Source of the DNA: Morganella psychrotolerans
Lineage (GTDB): Bacteria > Pseudomonadota > Gammaproteobacteria > Enterobacterales > Enterobacteriaceae
Reading direction: 5' to 3'
Assembly: GCF_001676055.1 (NCBI RefSeq)
Contig: NZ_LZEX01000046.1
Location: 1 to 64,000 of the forward strand
Length of the DNA: 64,000 bases
A model generated the notes under the pieces. The model did no database searches. It was not told where the DNA came from and saw nothing but the letters and a program-made list of their open reading frames with translations. Position numbers and translations under genes: made by a program. Every line of letters begins with the position of its first letter. Position 1 is the stretch's first letter. Below, piece by piece: positions 36,886-48,329 of the stretch.

Positions 36886-38136
36886 TTATTGTGTCAGTGA
36901 ATCATTCATTACTTTTTGGAACGTTTCCCACCCGCAATAACCATTTTTATCAACCGGGCAATTTTTCAGTTCCAGGGTGACATTTTTCGGCGGTGTTTTT
37001 AAGGAGAGGTAACTGGTATTTCGCAATTGATCAGATGACTGATAAATATAGTTAATTTTAGCGTAGGATTTATTATCTTTTTTGTCTGTCCAGCGCTGGA
37101 AAACCAGTTTTCCGCCGATAGGCGTGTGCTCATATTGTTCCGGTAACTGATACGGTTTAAAGTCCAGAGCAGAGAGCAGTGAGGCAATATTGGAATCATG
37201 TCCGGCAAGGAAGGTAAATTTCGCTTCATTTTCCGGGGTTGCCGCGGCAAAGTGCTGATTAATATAGCTCAGTAGCGGATGTGCGACATTTTTTGCGATA
37301 ATGCGCGGTGTGAATAAGCTCTCCTGATAACCGTTCTTTAAGGTATTCAGTGTTTTCCATTGTTCAGGCGTGGTTATTTCACCCCAGGCAACATCATCAG
37401 CCGGGAAGCCTTCATAATATTGTAAATCGATAGCATCTACAGCGGAGTTGGCCATTTTCAGCGGCCCTTTAACGCCCGGCTCTTTACCTGCTTCAATAAT
37501 AAAGCTGTTTTTTCCGTCAGCCAGGGAGCAGAGTTTATTTGTTTTGCACTGCTCTGAATTTTTAATATTGAGCAGGGTATTCAGCGCATTATAGCCCGGG
37601 GCCAGATCCTGACTTTTATAATGTTCTTCCATTGCGGCCAGCGCCGTGGTTTTAAATTCAGCACTGTCATTGGTCACTATCGGGTTAAATACCGGGTCCA
37701 TAGTGCCGATTTCCGGCTGATGCTTAACGGTGACCGCGCAACCAGGGAATGCCCCTGCGGTAAAGAACTGCGCGGTGGCAATGGTACGTTGCAGACTGTT
37801 GGCGTACACACTCAGTGTTTTTGCATCTGTCGGGCACAGGGTATCCGGCAGTAATTTGTTCTCATCCAGCCATTCACGGAAATAGTGCCCCATATAGACT
37901 TCCAGCGCGCCCCCTTTAGTGGTCAGGTAGCCGCTCTGTGCATCCCACGCAGGCCAGGTTTTATCCGTTATTTCAGTCAGGATCCCGGTGTTTACAATCG
38001 GGGTGCGCAGGTTATGGCGGCTCATCACCAGCACCTGTTCCAGTGTCATTGTATCTGCTGAGGTATCGGCAAAAGCGGGAAGGGCGGGGGTCAGTAACGC
38101 GGCGGCAAGGGAGATAGTCAGTAACGTCTGTTTCAT
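36886..38136 (-). CDS. agp: Periplasmic glucose-1-phosphatase (histidine acid phosphatase)
   Basis: A 416-residue enzyme, like the 413-residue E. coli Agp. Signal peptide ends PAFA; the catalytic motif is VMSRHNLRTP with the phosphorylated His, and the proton donor is FLAGHDSNIASLL. It releases glucose from glucose-1-phosphate in the periplasm and may also act on phytate. ATG 38136 is chosen for AGGAG eight bases upstream; the frame is open to 38214. It is monocistronic with its own terminator. Confidence 0.94.
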   Translation of the reverse strand: MKQTLLTISLAAALLTPALPAFADTSADTMTLEQVLVMSRHNLRTPIVNTGILTEITDKTWPAWDAQSGYLTTKGGALEVYMGHYFREWLDENKLLPDTLCPTDAKTLSVYANSLQRTIATAQFFTAGAFPGCAVTVKHQPEIGTMDPVFNPIVTNDSAEFKTTALAAMEEHYKSQDLAPGYNALNTLLNIKNSEQCKTNKLCSLADGKNSFIIEAGKEPGVKGPLKMANSAVDAIDLQYYEGFPADDVAWGEITTPEQWKTLNTLKNGYQESLFTPRIIAKNVAHPLLSYINQHFAAATPENEAKFTFLAGHDSNIASLLSALDFKPYQLPEQYEHTPIGGKLVFQRWTDKKDNKSYAKINYIYQSSDQLRNTSYLSLKTPPKNVTLELKNCPVDKNGYCGWETFQKVMNDSLTQ

Positions 38137-38238
38137 CCGTAACACTCCTGAAGAATGATTAGTGAACCAGTGATAATGAATGAAAAGAATATTATTTACT
38201 GCGCTGAACCCCACAAATATATCGATTGCTGGTGGTGT

Positions 38239-38928
38239 TTAACACTGAAAATAGCGCTTAAGAAGTGGCGCGGTGAAGTTTTTCTTCAGATAAAATCCAC
38301 GGGGCAGCGTTTGTATCGGCTGACCCTGCGGGCCGATGGCGTCTGTCAGCGCCCGGCTGTTTGCCGCTTTCGGGCGGATTTGCATCACTTGCCCGTGACG
38401 GGCGGTGATCTGTTCCACTTTTCCCAGCACTATCATATCCATCAGCTCTTCCCAGTCTGATTGCAACAGCCGTTCTTCCTCTTCTGATGGTGACCAGAGC
38501 AGCGGTGAGCCGACCCTGCGCTGTGCCAGAGGGATATCACGCGAACCTTCCACCGGCACCCACAAGACACGGGACAGCTTATGGCGCACATGGCACTGTG
38601 CCCAGGTAACACCACTGTTGCCGGTCAGCGGTGCAACACAGACAAAGGTGGTTTCCAGCGGCGTGCCGTGTCCGTCAACAGGGATGGTTTTCAGCTCCAC
38701 GCCGATGCGGGTAAAATCCTGCTCCGCTTTACTGCCCGCTTCCGCGCCCAGCCAGTATTCCAGCAGCATGCCGACCCAGCCTTTATCACGGCGCAAATCA
38801 GGCGGCACGGGTATTCCTGCGACGGCGGCAAGCTCACCGAAGGTGGCTCCCGCCAGGGACCGGGCACGGGAAAGCAGCGCGGTTTCGCTGTCAGGGGGTA
38901 ACGGTGGCTGAAAGGGGCGTGTCATCAT
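38239..38928 (-). CDS. mutH: DNA mismatch repair endonuclease MutH
   Basis: A 229-residue MutH, identical in length to that of E. coli. The type II restriction-like active site is visible as Asp in [17 protein letters not shown] with Glu and Lys (D-E-x-K). It nicks the unmethylated strand at hemimethylated GATC sites when activated by MutL. Its presence implies Dam-directed mismatch repair. The start is ATG 38928, with a second ATG one codon later also possible. Confidence 0.96.
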   Translation of the reverse strand: MMTRPFQPPLPPDSETALLSRARSLAGATFGELAAVAGIPVPPDLRRDKGWVGMLLEYWLGAEAGSKAEQDFTRIGVELKTIPVDGHGTPLETTFVCVAPLTGNSGVTWAQCHVRHKLSRVLWVPVEGSRDIPLAQRRVGSPLLWSPSEEEERLLQSDWEELMDMIVLGKVEQITARHGQVMQIRPKAANSRALTDAIGPQGQPIQTLPRGFYLKKNFTAPLLKRYFQC

Positions 38929-39502
38929 TTATAGCTGCTTAAAATTTGAACAGTGGTATCCGGTAAAATAATACATGGATATGAATGAAAAATAAATGCT
39001 ATCTAATTTATTGATATATAGCTATTAATTTTAATTTTTCGCCGATGTGTACAGAGCTGGTTTGGCGGGTTGTGCACGGGCATCTTCAAACAATGTACAG
39101 GATCACACACCAAGTTATCCACAGCTTTATGGGATAAGTGGAAAACCACTGTACTACTGGTTCGATTTACAGCCTTGACTTACGGTCTCCTTCGCGTCTG
39201 AGACGCAATTTTGCTTATTGATAAGCCACAATCTGTGGATAACTATAGTGATGGTTATTTTTTGTTCTCCGTGAGTTTGTGAAAATCACCGGGAGTGAAT
39301 AATTCAGATAATTCTCTTTTTTATTGCGATTATATTATTGATTATTAACGAATTGATTGTTGCATTGTTTTTTGTCAACCGAGGGGTAATAAAAACTATA
39401 CCCCCATTACCCTTGCGTTCTTCACAACTATATCCACAGAAAACGTGAATAAAAGCCATTTTTTTGTTGATGGGTGTTTATAACTTTGCCATTTTCTGTG
39501 AA
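38929..39502. other. Non-coding gap with consensus DnaA boxes
   Basis: A 574-base AT-rich gap between mutH and sgrR without a supported gene. It contains TTATCCACA at 39115-39123, its reverse complement TGTGGATAA at 39234-39242 and a one-mismatch box ATATCCACA at 39430-39438, plus short inverted repeats around each. This fits a DnaA-binding locus, but function is unproven. Confidence 0.5.
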
Positions 39503-41167
39503 TTAACTCTCCGGCGGGATAAACCAGGCTGATTTAAAATCAAACCAGCCAAAGGTGTTCATTTTGACACCGCGCATACTGCGTTGTCCCTGTAACTCCA
39601 GCCAGTGATGGAACAGCGGGTAAAGCATCTGTTCATCCACCATCTTTTCACACCACTGTGCCAGTGACAGTGTGTTCTGACGCCACTGTTTCAGCGGCGT
39701 GCGCAAATCATCAGCCAGACAGTGGTGCAGCAGAGGAAGTTCATAAAGGGTGGCAAAGATGGAAAATTCCAGCGGTTTATAGAAGTTGGCGGTGGCAAGC
39801 CAGAAATCACTCTCACTGTTGCCGTGAAACCAGGTGTCGTAATCAGTGATAACAATGTGCAGAGTGACGCCGTACTCAGCCAGCAGTTTTTGCAGTAACT
39901 TGCCGATTGCATGGTATTCATGGTGATCGTGATAATAAGTCAGTGTCAGTTCGGTGAGATCCGCCGGTTTTTCACAGGGTGCGATCAGTTTGCTGTGATG
40001 CCAGCGCAGCAGCAGACCGTATGCGGGTCGCCAGTGGCGCTGATAGAGCGGGTCGCAATGATACAGCAGATTGACGGGTGTCATCAGGCTGTTGAGCCAG
40101 CAGCGGATATCTTCCCGTTTTCCTTTCTCTGAACGTTTGTCATGAAGGAGAAAGTAACAGCCCTCTTCCATGCGGCTGTCGAGGGAATCGCTCTGCGTTC
40201 TGTCGTTGCCGATGTGCAGCGTGGTGCAGATCATTTTCTCTTCCAGTTCCGGCACGACGATGACAGACACTTCATCCAGAAGCGCGCGGTAGCCATAATA
40301 ATGGTCAAAGGCACGGATAGTCAGTTTTTTGTCATTATTACAGACGACCTGATAAGGTCCTGTACCGACCGGGTGGCGGGAAAAATCCGGCAGTTCCTGC
40401 CATTCATGCGGCAGGATAGCGGCATGCGGGCTGCCGGTGAGTACCGGAAACCACTGATCTTCATCACTCAGCGTGATATCAATGATATGAGGGCTATCTG
40501 AGCGGACCGTCCGGATATGGCTGAAGAGCGGATGCCGGTCTCGCAGGCGTTCAAAGGAGGAGATAATATCCACCATCTGCAATTCCCGCCCGTGGTGGAA
40601 AAAGACCGCAGGGCGCAGCCAGAAACGCCATTGTTTATCGCCGATTTGTTGCCAGTGATGCGCCAGCGCAGGAATAACTTCCCCGTTTTCCTCATTTATG
40701 GCGGTCAGACCATTAAAAATCTGGCTGAGCAGATGCACTTCCGAGCGGCGCAGCGGCGAGCCGGGCAGTAAATTATAAAACGGCCGGTAATAGACAATGC
40801 GCAGCAGACTTTTTCCCTGCCGGAAGCTGCGTTCTAACTGAGACAACACCATTTGGCGCATGGCATCCTTGTCATTGACCATCTCAACCAGTTTTTCGAT
40901 ATTATCCTGTTCAATCAATAGTTCGGCGCGGGCGTGCTGTAACTCACGTCCGCTTTGCAGAAAGCTGAGATGTGAGCGCTTACCCCGTCCTGCTTCCGCC
41001 TGCCAGTGAAGCCAGCCTGCGCTCTGCATATTATTGAGCAGTGAGCGGACATGGCGGCGTGAGCAGTGCAGGATCGCAGCAAGTTCCTGAAGGGTGATGT
41101 CGGTATTTTGTCCCTGATGGTGTTGCCACAGGCGGATGAATTGATATTGCAGGCGGGGTGTGCTCAT
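39503..41167 (-). CDS. sgrR: Glucose-phosphate stress regulator SgrR
   Basis: A 554-residue protein like the 551-residue E. coli SgrR. An N-terminal winged helix (LQYQFIRLWQHH..., LAAILHCSRRHVRSLLNNMQ) is followed by an SBP_bac_5-type solute-binding domain (SGAGPY-like HPVGTGPYQV, YYHDHHEYHAIGKLLQKLL) and the conserved tail GQRSMRGVKMNTFGWFDFKSAW. It senses sugar-phosphate stress and activates transcription of the divergent small RNA SgrS. A region like sgrS is found directly upstream on the other strand. Confidence 0.95.
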   Translation of the reverse strand: MSTPRLQYQFIRLWQHHQGQNTDITLQELAAILHCSRRHVRSLLNNMQSAGWLHWQAEAGRGKRSHLSFLQSGRELQHARAELLIEQDNIEKLVEMVNDKDAMRQMVLSQLERSFRQGKSLLRIVYYRPFYNLLPGSPLRRSEVHLLSQIFNGLTAINEENGEVIPALAHHWQQIGDKQWRFWLRPAVFFHHGRELQMVDIISSFERLRDRHPLFSHIRTVRSDSPHIIDITLSDEDQWFPVLTGSPHAAILPHEWQELPDFSRHPVGTGPYQVVCNNDKKLTIRAFDHYYGYRALLDEVSVIVVPELEEKMICTTLHIGNDRTQSDSLDSRMEEGCYFLLHDKRSEKGKREDIRCWLNSLMTPVNLLYHCDPLYQRHWRPAYGLLLRWHHSKLIAPCEKPADLTELTLTYYHDHHEYHAIGKLLQKLLAEYGVTLHIVITDYDTWFHGNSESDFWLATANFYKPLEFSIFATLYELPLLHHCLADDLRTPLKQWRQNTLSLAQWCEKMVDEQMLYPLFHHWLELQGQRSMRGVKMNTFGWFDFKSAWFIPPES

Positions 41168-41239
41168 AAAAGGGGAACTCCGGGTTTTTTTTCATCCATT
41201 TATATTTCCTTATATTAGATCCATACTTCTTATCATTAA

Positions 41240-41455
41240 AGCAGCTCATGATGTCAGTGTGATACCTGACTCACTCCCTTATTCTTGAGTAATGGTTATA
41301 CCCTTATTCATTCAAACTGCAGGTGTGTTGGCTGCGCTCAGCTTGCCGGGTCACATACTGATGTATGCTCCCCGGCAATCGGAGCTTGCCGCCTTCCTGC
41401 ATCTTGAATGACGTCGGGTATATATTAACCGCCAGCCGTAAGGCTGGTTTTTTTT
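41240..41455 (+). ncRNA. sgrS: sgrS-like small RNA interrupted by an ERIC element
   Basis: Divergent from sgrR, as in E. coli. GAGTAATGGT (41287-41296 region) and ACCGCCAGC plus the terminator GGCTGGTTTTTTTT (to 41455) match the E. coli SgrS end as I recall it (GAGTATTGGT...ACCCGCCAGC...GCTGGTTTTTTTT). Between them sits a complete ERIC at 41297-41423. Removing it leaves GGTTA-TAT-TAACC, a five-bp hairpin at the place of the E. coli GGTG...CACC hairpin. Upstream AGTGTGATACCTGA could pair with a ptsG-type UCAGGAGCACU site. The 5' end is a guess; no sgrT frame is seen. Confidence 0.65.
41297..41423 (+). repeat. Full-length ERIC element inside sgrS
   Basis: A 127-bp element nearly identical to the copy at 15157-15282, with TATACCC and GGGTATA ends and TA dinucleotides at the borders as expected for insertion at TA. 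Confidence 0.85.
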
Positions 41456-41506
41456 ATGTCTGAATTACAGGGTATAAAGGCAGGTATAAAAGTAGGTTAA
41501 ACAGGG

Positions 41507-41539
41507 AAAAAGCTGCCATTACAAAAGGGGTAATGGCAG
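41507..41539 (-). terminator. Terminator of leuABCD
   Basis: On the leu strand a 10-bp stem CTGCCATTAC / GTAATGGCAG is followed by CTTTTT. Confidence 0.8.
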
Positions 41540-41556
41540 GGGTTCAATGGTGGAGA

Positions 41557-42159
41557 TTAACGCAAGAACTCAGGTTGCTGTGATTCAAAACGGGAAATCA
41601 TACTGTCGTGTTGCAAGGTCAGCCCGATGCTGTCCAGTCCGTTCATCATGCAGTGGCGGCGGAAAGTATCCACAGAGAACGGATAGGCTTTGCCGTTGGC
41701 AAAAACCGTCTCTTTTTCCAGATCAACGGTTATTTCTGCGCCTTCTGTAGACTGCACCCAGGCAAACAGTTCATTTATTGCGGCTTCAGGTAATTTTACC
41801 GGCAACAATTGGTTGTTAAATGAATTGCCGTAAAAGATATCGGCAAAGCTTGGTGCTATCACGACGTTGAAGCCGTAATCGGTTAACGCCCACGGCGCGT
41901 GCTCACGGGAAGAGCCGCAGCCGAAATTTTCCCGTGCCAGCAAAATCGATGCGCCCTGATAACGCGGAAAATTAAGGACAAAATCCGGGTTTGGTATTTG
42001 TCCGTCATCATCGAGAAAACGCCAGTCATTAAACAAATGCTGCCCGAACCCTGTGCGGGTGACTTTTTGCAGAAATTGTTTAGGGATGATGGCATCCGTA
42101 TCCACATTTGCCGTATCCAGCGGGGCGACAATGCCCCGGTGTACAATAAATTTTTCCAT
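41557..42159 (-). CDS. leuD: 3-isopropylmalate dehydratase small subunit
   Basis: A 200-residue aconitase-swivel domain protein ([44 protein letters not shown]). With LeuC it isomerises 2-isopropylmalate to 3-isopropylmalate. It is the last gene of the leu operon, 14 bases after leuC. Confidence 0.97.
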   Translation of the reverse strand: MEKFIVHRGIVAPLDTANVDTDAIIPKQFLQKVTRTGFGQHLFNDWRFLDDDGQIPNPDFVLNFPRYQGASILLARENFGCGSSREHAPWALTDYGFNVVIAPSFADIFYGNSFNNQLLPVKLPEAAINELFAWVQSTEGAEITVDLEKETVFANGKAYPFSVDTFRRHCMMNGLDSIGLTLQHDSMISRFESQQPEFLR

Positions 42160-42173
42160 TATTTTCTCCCCGC

Positions 42174-43586
42174 TCAGTGCGTTTCAATGGTGCGGATATC
42201 GGCAAAGTTGCCGGTGACAGCCGCAGCGGCAGCCATTGCCGGGCTGACTAAATGAGTCCGTCCGCCGCGCCCCTGGCGTCCTTCAAAGTTACGGTTGCTG
42301 GTGGAGGCACAGCGCTCACCCGGCTCCAGACGATCGTTATTCATCGCCAGACACATGGAGCAGCCCGGCAAGCGCCACTCAAAGCCGGCTTCGGTAAATA
42401 TTTTGTCCAGACCTTCCGCTTCCGCCTGTGATTTCACCGGACCGGAGCCCGGCACCACTATCGCCTGCACGCCCTGAGCCACTTTCCGGCCTTTGGCAAT
42501 GGCAGCGGCTGCACGTAAATCTTCAATCCGTGAATTGGTGCAGGAGCCGATAAATACTTTGTCAATTTTCACATCGGTTAATTTTTCGCCGGGTGTCAGG
42601 TTCATATAAGCCAGCGCTTTTTCAGCTGATGCCCGCTCGACAGGATCTGTGAAACTGTCCGGTGCCGGTATCGCCTGGTCGATCGCAATGACCTGACCCG
42701 GATTGGTGCCCCAGGTGACCTGCGGGGCAATATCGGCGGCCTCAATAATAATTTCAGCATCAAATTGAGCGTCCGCATCTGTTTTCAGGGTTGCCCAGTA
42801 AGCAACGGCGGCATCCCAGTCAGATTCTGTCGGTGCAAACTGACGACCTTTTATATAATCAAATGTGGTTTGATCCGGGGCAATCATCCCGGCTTTCGCG
42901 CCCATTTCAATCGCCATATTACAGACGGTCATACGGCCTTCCATGGAGAGCGCTTCGATGGCATCACCACAAAATTCTGCGATATAGCCTGTTCCGCCTG
43001 CGCTGCCGGTACGTCCGATGATTGCCAGCACTATGTCTTTTGCCGTAACACCGGGCGCCACCTGACCACGCACTTCTATTTTCAGGGTTTTCGCCCGCGC
43101 CTGTTTCAATGTCTGGGTTGCTAATACATGTTCAACTTCTGATGTGCCGATCCCGAATGCCAGGGAGCCGAACGCGCCGTGGGTGGCGGTGTGGGAATCG
43201 CCGCAGACAATGGTCATGCCCGGCAGGGTAATACCCTGTTCCGGTCCCATCACATGGACAATGCCCTGAAACGGATGGTTTAAGTCATAGAGACGGACAC
43301 CAAATGCGTCGCAGTTTTTCATCAGTTCCTGCATCTGAATACGTGCCATATCGCCGCAGGCATTAATATCTTTGGTCTGCGTTGACACATTGTGATCCAT
43401 GGTGGCAAAGGTTTTTTCCGGGCGGCGCACCACGCGGTTTTTTGCCCGTAATCCGTCAAATGCCTGCGGGGAAGTCACTTCATGCACCAGATGGCGGTCG
43501 ATGTACAGGATCGGGGTTTCGTTTTCTGCTTCACGAACCACATGGGCATCATATAATTTCTGGTATAAGGTTTTGCCTGTGCGCAT
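42174..43586 (-). CDS. leuC: 3-isopropylmalate dehydratase large subunit
   Basis: A 470-residue aconitase-family subunit. Substrate and [4Fe-4S] cluster motifs include [27 protein letters not shown] and [11 protein letters not shown], with the three cluster cysteines. It pairs with LeuD. The gene starts one base after the leuB stop codon. Confidence 0.97.
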   Translation of the reverse strand: MRTGKTLYQKLYDAHVVREAENETPILYIDRHLVHEVTSPQAFDGLRAKNRVVRRPEKTFATMDHNVSTQTKDINACGDMARIQMQELMKNCDAFGVRLYDLNHPFQGIVHVMGPEQGITLPGMTIVCGDSHTATHGAFGSLAFGIGTSEVEHVLATQTLKQARAKTLKIEVRGQVAPGVTAKDIVLAIIGRTGSAGGTGYIAEFCGDAIEALSMEGRMTVCNMAIEMGAKAGMIAPDQTTFDYIKGRQFAPTESDWDAAVAYWATLKTDADAQFDAEIIIEAADIAPQVTWGTNPGQVIAIDQAIPAPDSFTDPVERASAEKALAYMNLTPGEKLTDVKIDKVFIGSCTNSRIEDLRAAAAIAKGRKVAQGVQAIVVPGSGPVKSQAEAEGLDKIFTEAGFEWRLPGCSMCLAMNNDRLEPGERCASTSNRNFEGRQGRGGRTHLVSPAMAAAAAVTGNFADIRTIETH

Positions 43587-43587
43587 T

Positions 43588-46291
<2,704 letters not shown>

Positions 46292-46341
46292 GTTGTGATC
46301 CTCTTTATTCTTATTTGTTCTGTTTTCCGGTTTGCAGGTAT

Positions 46342-46370
46342 AAAAAAAACCCGCGACATTTGCGCGGGTT
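46342..46370 (-). terminator. leu operon attenuator terminator
   Basis: On the leu strand AACCCGCG / CGCGGGTT with a seven-base loop is followed by eight T. It lies between leuL and leuA and would end transcription when leucine is plentiful. Confidence 0.85.
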
Positions 46371-46392
46371 CTTCAGCTCTCAGGGAGAAAGT

Positions 46393-46476
46393 TTACCTCA
46401 TACTTTCAGCCACCAGCCCGCCACGCGCAGTTAAGGCGATAATTAGCAGACGGTTTAGGCGGAAAGTGGATGACAT
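46393..46476 (-). CDS. leuL: leu operon leader peptide
   Basis: A 27-residue peptide (MSSTFRLNRLLIIALTARGG and then LVAESMR) with AAGAAGGT seven bases before its ATG. It lies directly upstream of the attenuator. Leucine occurs at positions 7, 10, 11, 15 and 21, two of them encoded by the rare codon CTA. There is no run of four leucines as in the E. coli leader, so the control codons are more dispersed. Confidence 0.8.
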   Translation of the reverse strand: MSSTFRLNRLLIIALTARGGLVAESMR

Positions 46477-46479
46477 AAT

Positions 46480-47168
46480 AATGACCTTCTTTGTTGATAT
46501 CTGATGAGTGATGAGCACTATCCGGTGTGATGCCGTGTCGTGCGATGTATTATTGATACTGAATATGAAAAGGGATGTCAACACCGGCCTTTCGCAGGAG
46601 ATATCTGCAAACGGAGAAGAAAAAGGCAAAATTCAGCGGTATCGACTAATTTATAAAAATTAATCAGCGTTTTCATCTATAAGCCTGCTCAATGATTGGG
46701 TTAATATTTCAGCACGATTTTTTTGCAGATAATCTGAATCAATTGAGTAAGCAGGGGATACGGGTAACCGGCAGTGCTTTTGTTACCGGGTGCCGCAGGC
46801 GATATCCATAAAACGGTTTATTTTTTAATTACGTTAACATGCAAAATTGAATTTTTTATGCTGATAAAAGACAATTTTATTATGAATAAACACAATCTTT
46901 GCTTTATTATCTCACTGCGTGAAAATTAAATGAATAAAGCAGTAGTAGTTTATTACCAATATGAATAAGTTACTGGCTTTAAATATTTAAATAGTATGCA
47001 TCGTGATGATGATACGCATCAGCGTATTCAGAACCGTACAAGGAAGAGACTCAATTATTAAATTAATAATCAATTGAGATAATAGATTTCAATTTATAAT
47101 TCATTGGCTGTTTTTATTAATGGCATGAGTCATATTGAAATCATTATAATCATTTATTGGAGTTTAAG
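46480..47168. other. Long AT-rich leuL-leuO intergenic region
   Basis: About 690 bases, very AT-rich, between the divergent leuL and leuO, the same arrangement as in E. coli, where this region binds H-NS and LeuO. It must hold the leu promoter near leuL. No additional gene is supported. Confidence 0.6.
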
Positions 47169-48116
47169 ATGACTGAATACACCTCAGTGGCAGATGTAAA
47201 AGAAGAATCCGGTGAAACAAACCTGCGTAATGTAGACCTTAATCTATTGACCGTGTTTGATGCGGTGATGCAAATGCAGAATGTCACCCGTGCTGCTGAA
47301 CTATTAGGGATGTCACAACCTGCTGTCAGTAATGCTGTGTCAAGGCTTAAGGTTATGTTTAATGACGAGTTATTTGTCCGTTACGGGCGGGGGATCCAGC
47401 CGACTGCCAGAGCAAAACAGTTATTCGGTCCGGTAAGACAAGCGTTGCAACTGGTGCACAATGAGTTACCCGGCGCCGGATTTGACCCGGCAACCAGTGA
47501 GCGGACATTTAACCTGTCAATATCCAGCCCGTTAGATATTCGCTTAACAGATAAAATCATTGAACAGGTTAAACAGCACAGTAAAAAAATTGATATCAAT
47601 ATTCAGTCATATATGAGTAAAAATATTGAGCATGATCTGAAATATCAGGAAACAGATTTTGCCATTAGTTATAATCGCTTCGACAAACAAAATTATAATC
47701 ACCACTTATTGTTTAACGATCAACTATCATTGGTTGCTGCCCGTCATCATCCCCGTGTGCAATATTCTATTTCTGAGAAGCAAATATTTACAGAGCAGCA
47801 TGCGGTTGTCGCTCTTGATTTAATTGATTCATTCAGCGCCCCCTATTATGAAAACAATGAATTGCTGCGGGCTATTGTTTATCAGGGCACAAATTTAATC
47901 AGTGTGCTGAATATTGTCTCTAAAACAGAATTGGTTGCGATTGCACCAAAATGGCTTATCCAGCTTTATTCGTCTCTGCTGCCGATTCAGGAAGTGCAGC
48001 TGCCGTGGGATAAAGTCAGCCGCCCGGCATTTCTTATCTGGCATGAAGCCTGTACGCGGGATAAAGGTCACCAATGGATGAAAGCGCTGCTGAGCCAGTT
48101 CACACATAGTATTTAA
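47169..48116 (+). CDS. leuO: LysR-family global regulator LeuO
   Basis: A 315-residue protein, like the 314-residue E. coli LeuO. The DNA-binding domain reads LRNVDLNLLTVFDAVMQMQN..., ELLGMSQPAVSNAVSRLKVMF; the effector domain is conserved to the end. LeuO is an H-NS antagonist that controls stress, bgl-type and CRISPR genes. ATG 47169 (TTGGAGTTTAAG before it) is preferred to the in-frame TTG at 47157. Confidence 0.95.
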   Translation: MTEYTSVADVKEESGETNLRNVDLNLLTVFDAVMQMQNVTRAAELLGMSQPAVSNAVSRLKVMFNDELFVRYGRGIQPTARAKQLFGPVRQALQLVHNELPGAGFDPATSERTFNLSISSPLDIRLTDKIIEQVKQHSKKIDINIQSYMSKNIEHDLKYQETDFAISYNRFDKQNYNHHLLFNDQLSLVAARHHPRVQYSISEKQIFTEQHAVVALDLIDSFSAPYYENNELLRAIVYQGTNLISVLNIVSKTELVAIAPKWLIQLYSSLLPIQEVQLPWDKVSRPAFLIWHEACTRDKGHQWMKALLSQFTHSI

Positions 48117-48138
48117 TCATTCATTTAAGTCACATAAT

Positions 48139-48177
48139 CCTCCCGGCGGGCCGGTTTTCCTGCCGGGAGATTTTTTT
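48139..48177 (+). terminator. Terminator of leuO
   Basis: CTCCCGGC / GCCGGGAG stem followed by seven T. Confidence 0.85.
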
Positions 48178-48329
48178 GTGATCCCGCTATTGCAAAGATA
48201 ACTAAATTTGCTTTTGTTCCCGCAGACAACAGGCTACACTTGCTGAAAATCTCAGCTTACAGCTGTAAGCTGAAAGTAATTCCATAACGTGGAACCGCGC
48301 AGTATGGCGGCACAGTAAAGGAAACGCGT

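Noticed and set aside
38929-39502. Replication origin oriC
   Set aside because: DnaA boxes are present, but there is no dense GATC cluster or 13-mer array, and the neighbours are not mnmG and mioC.
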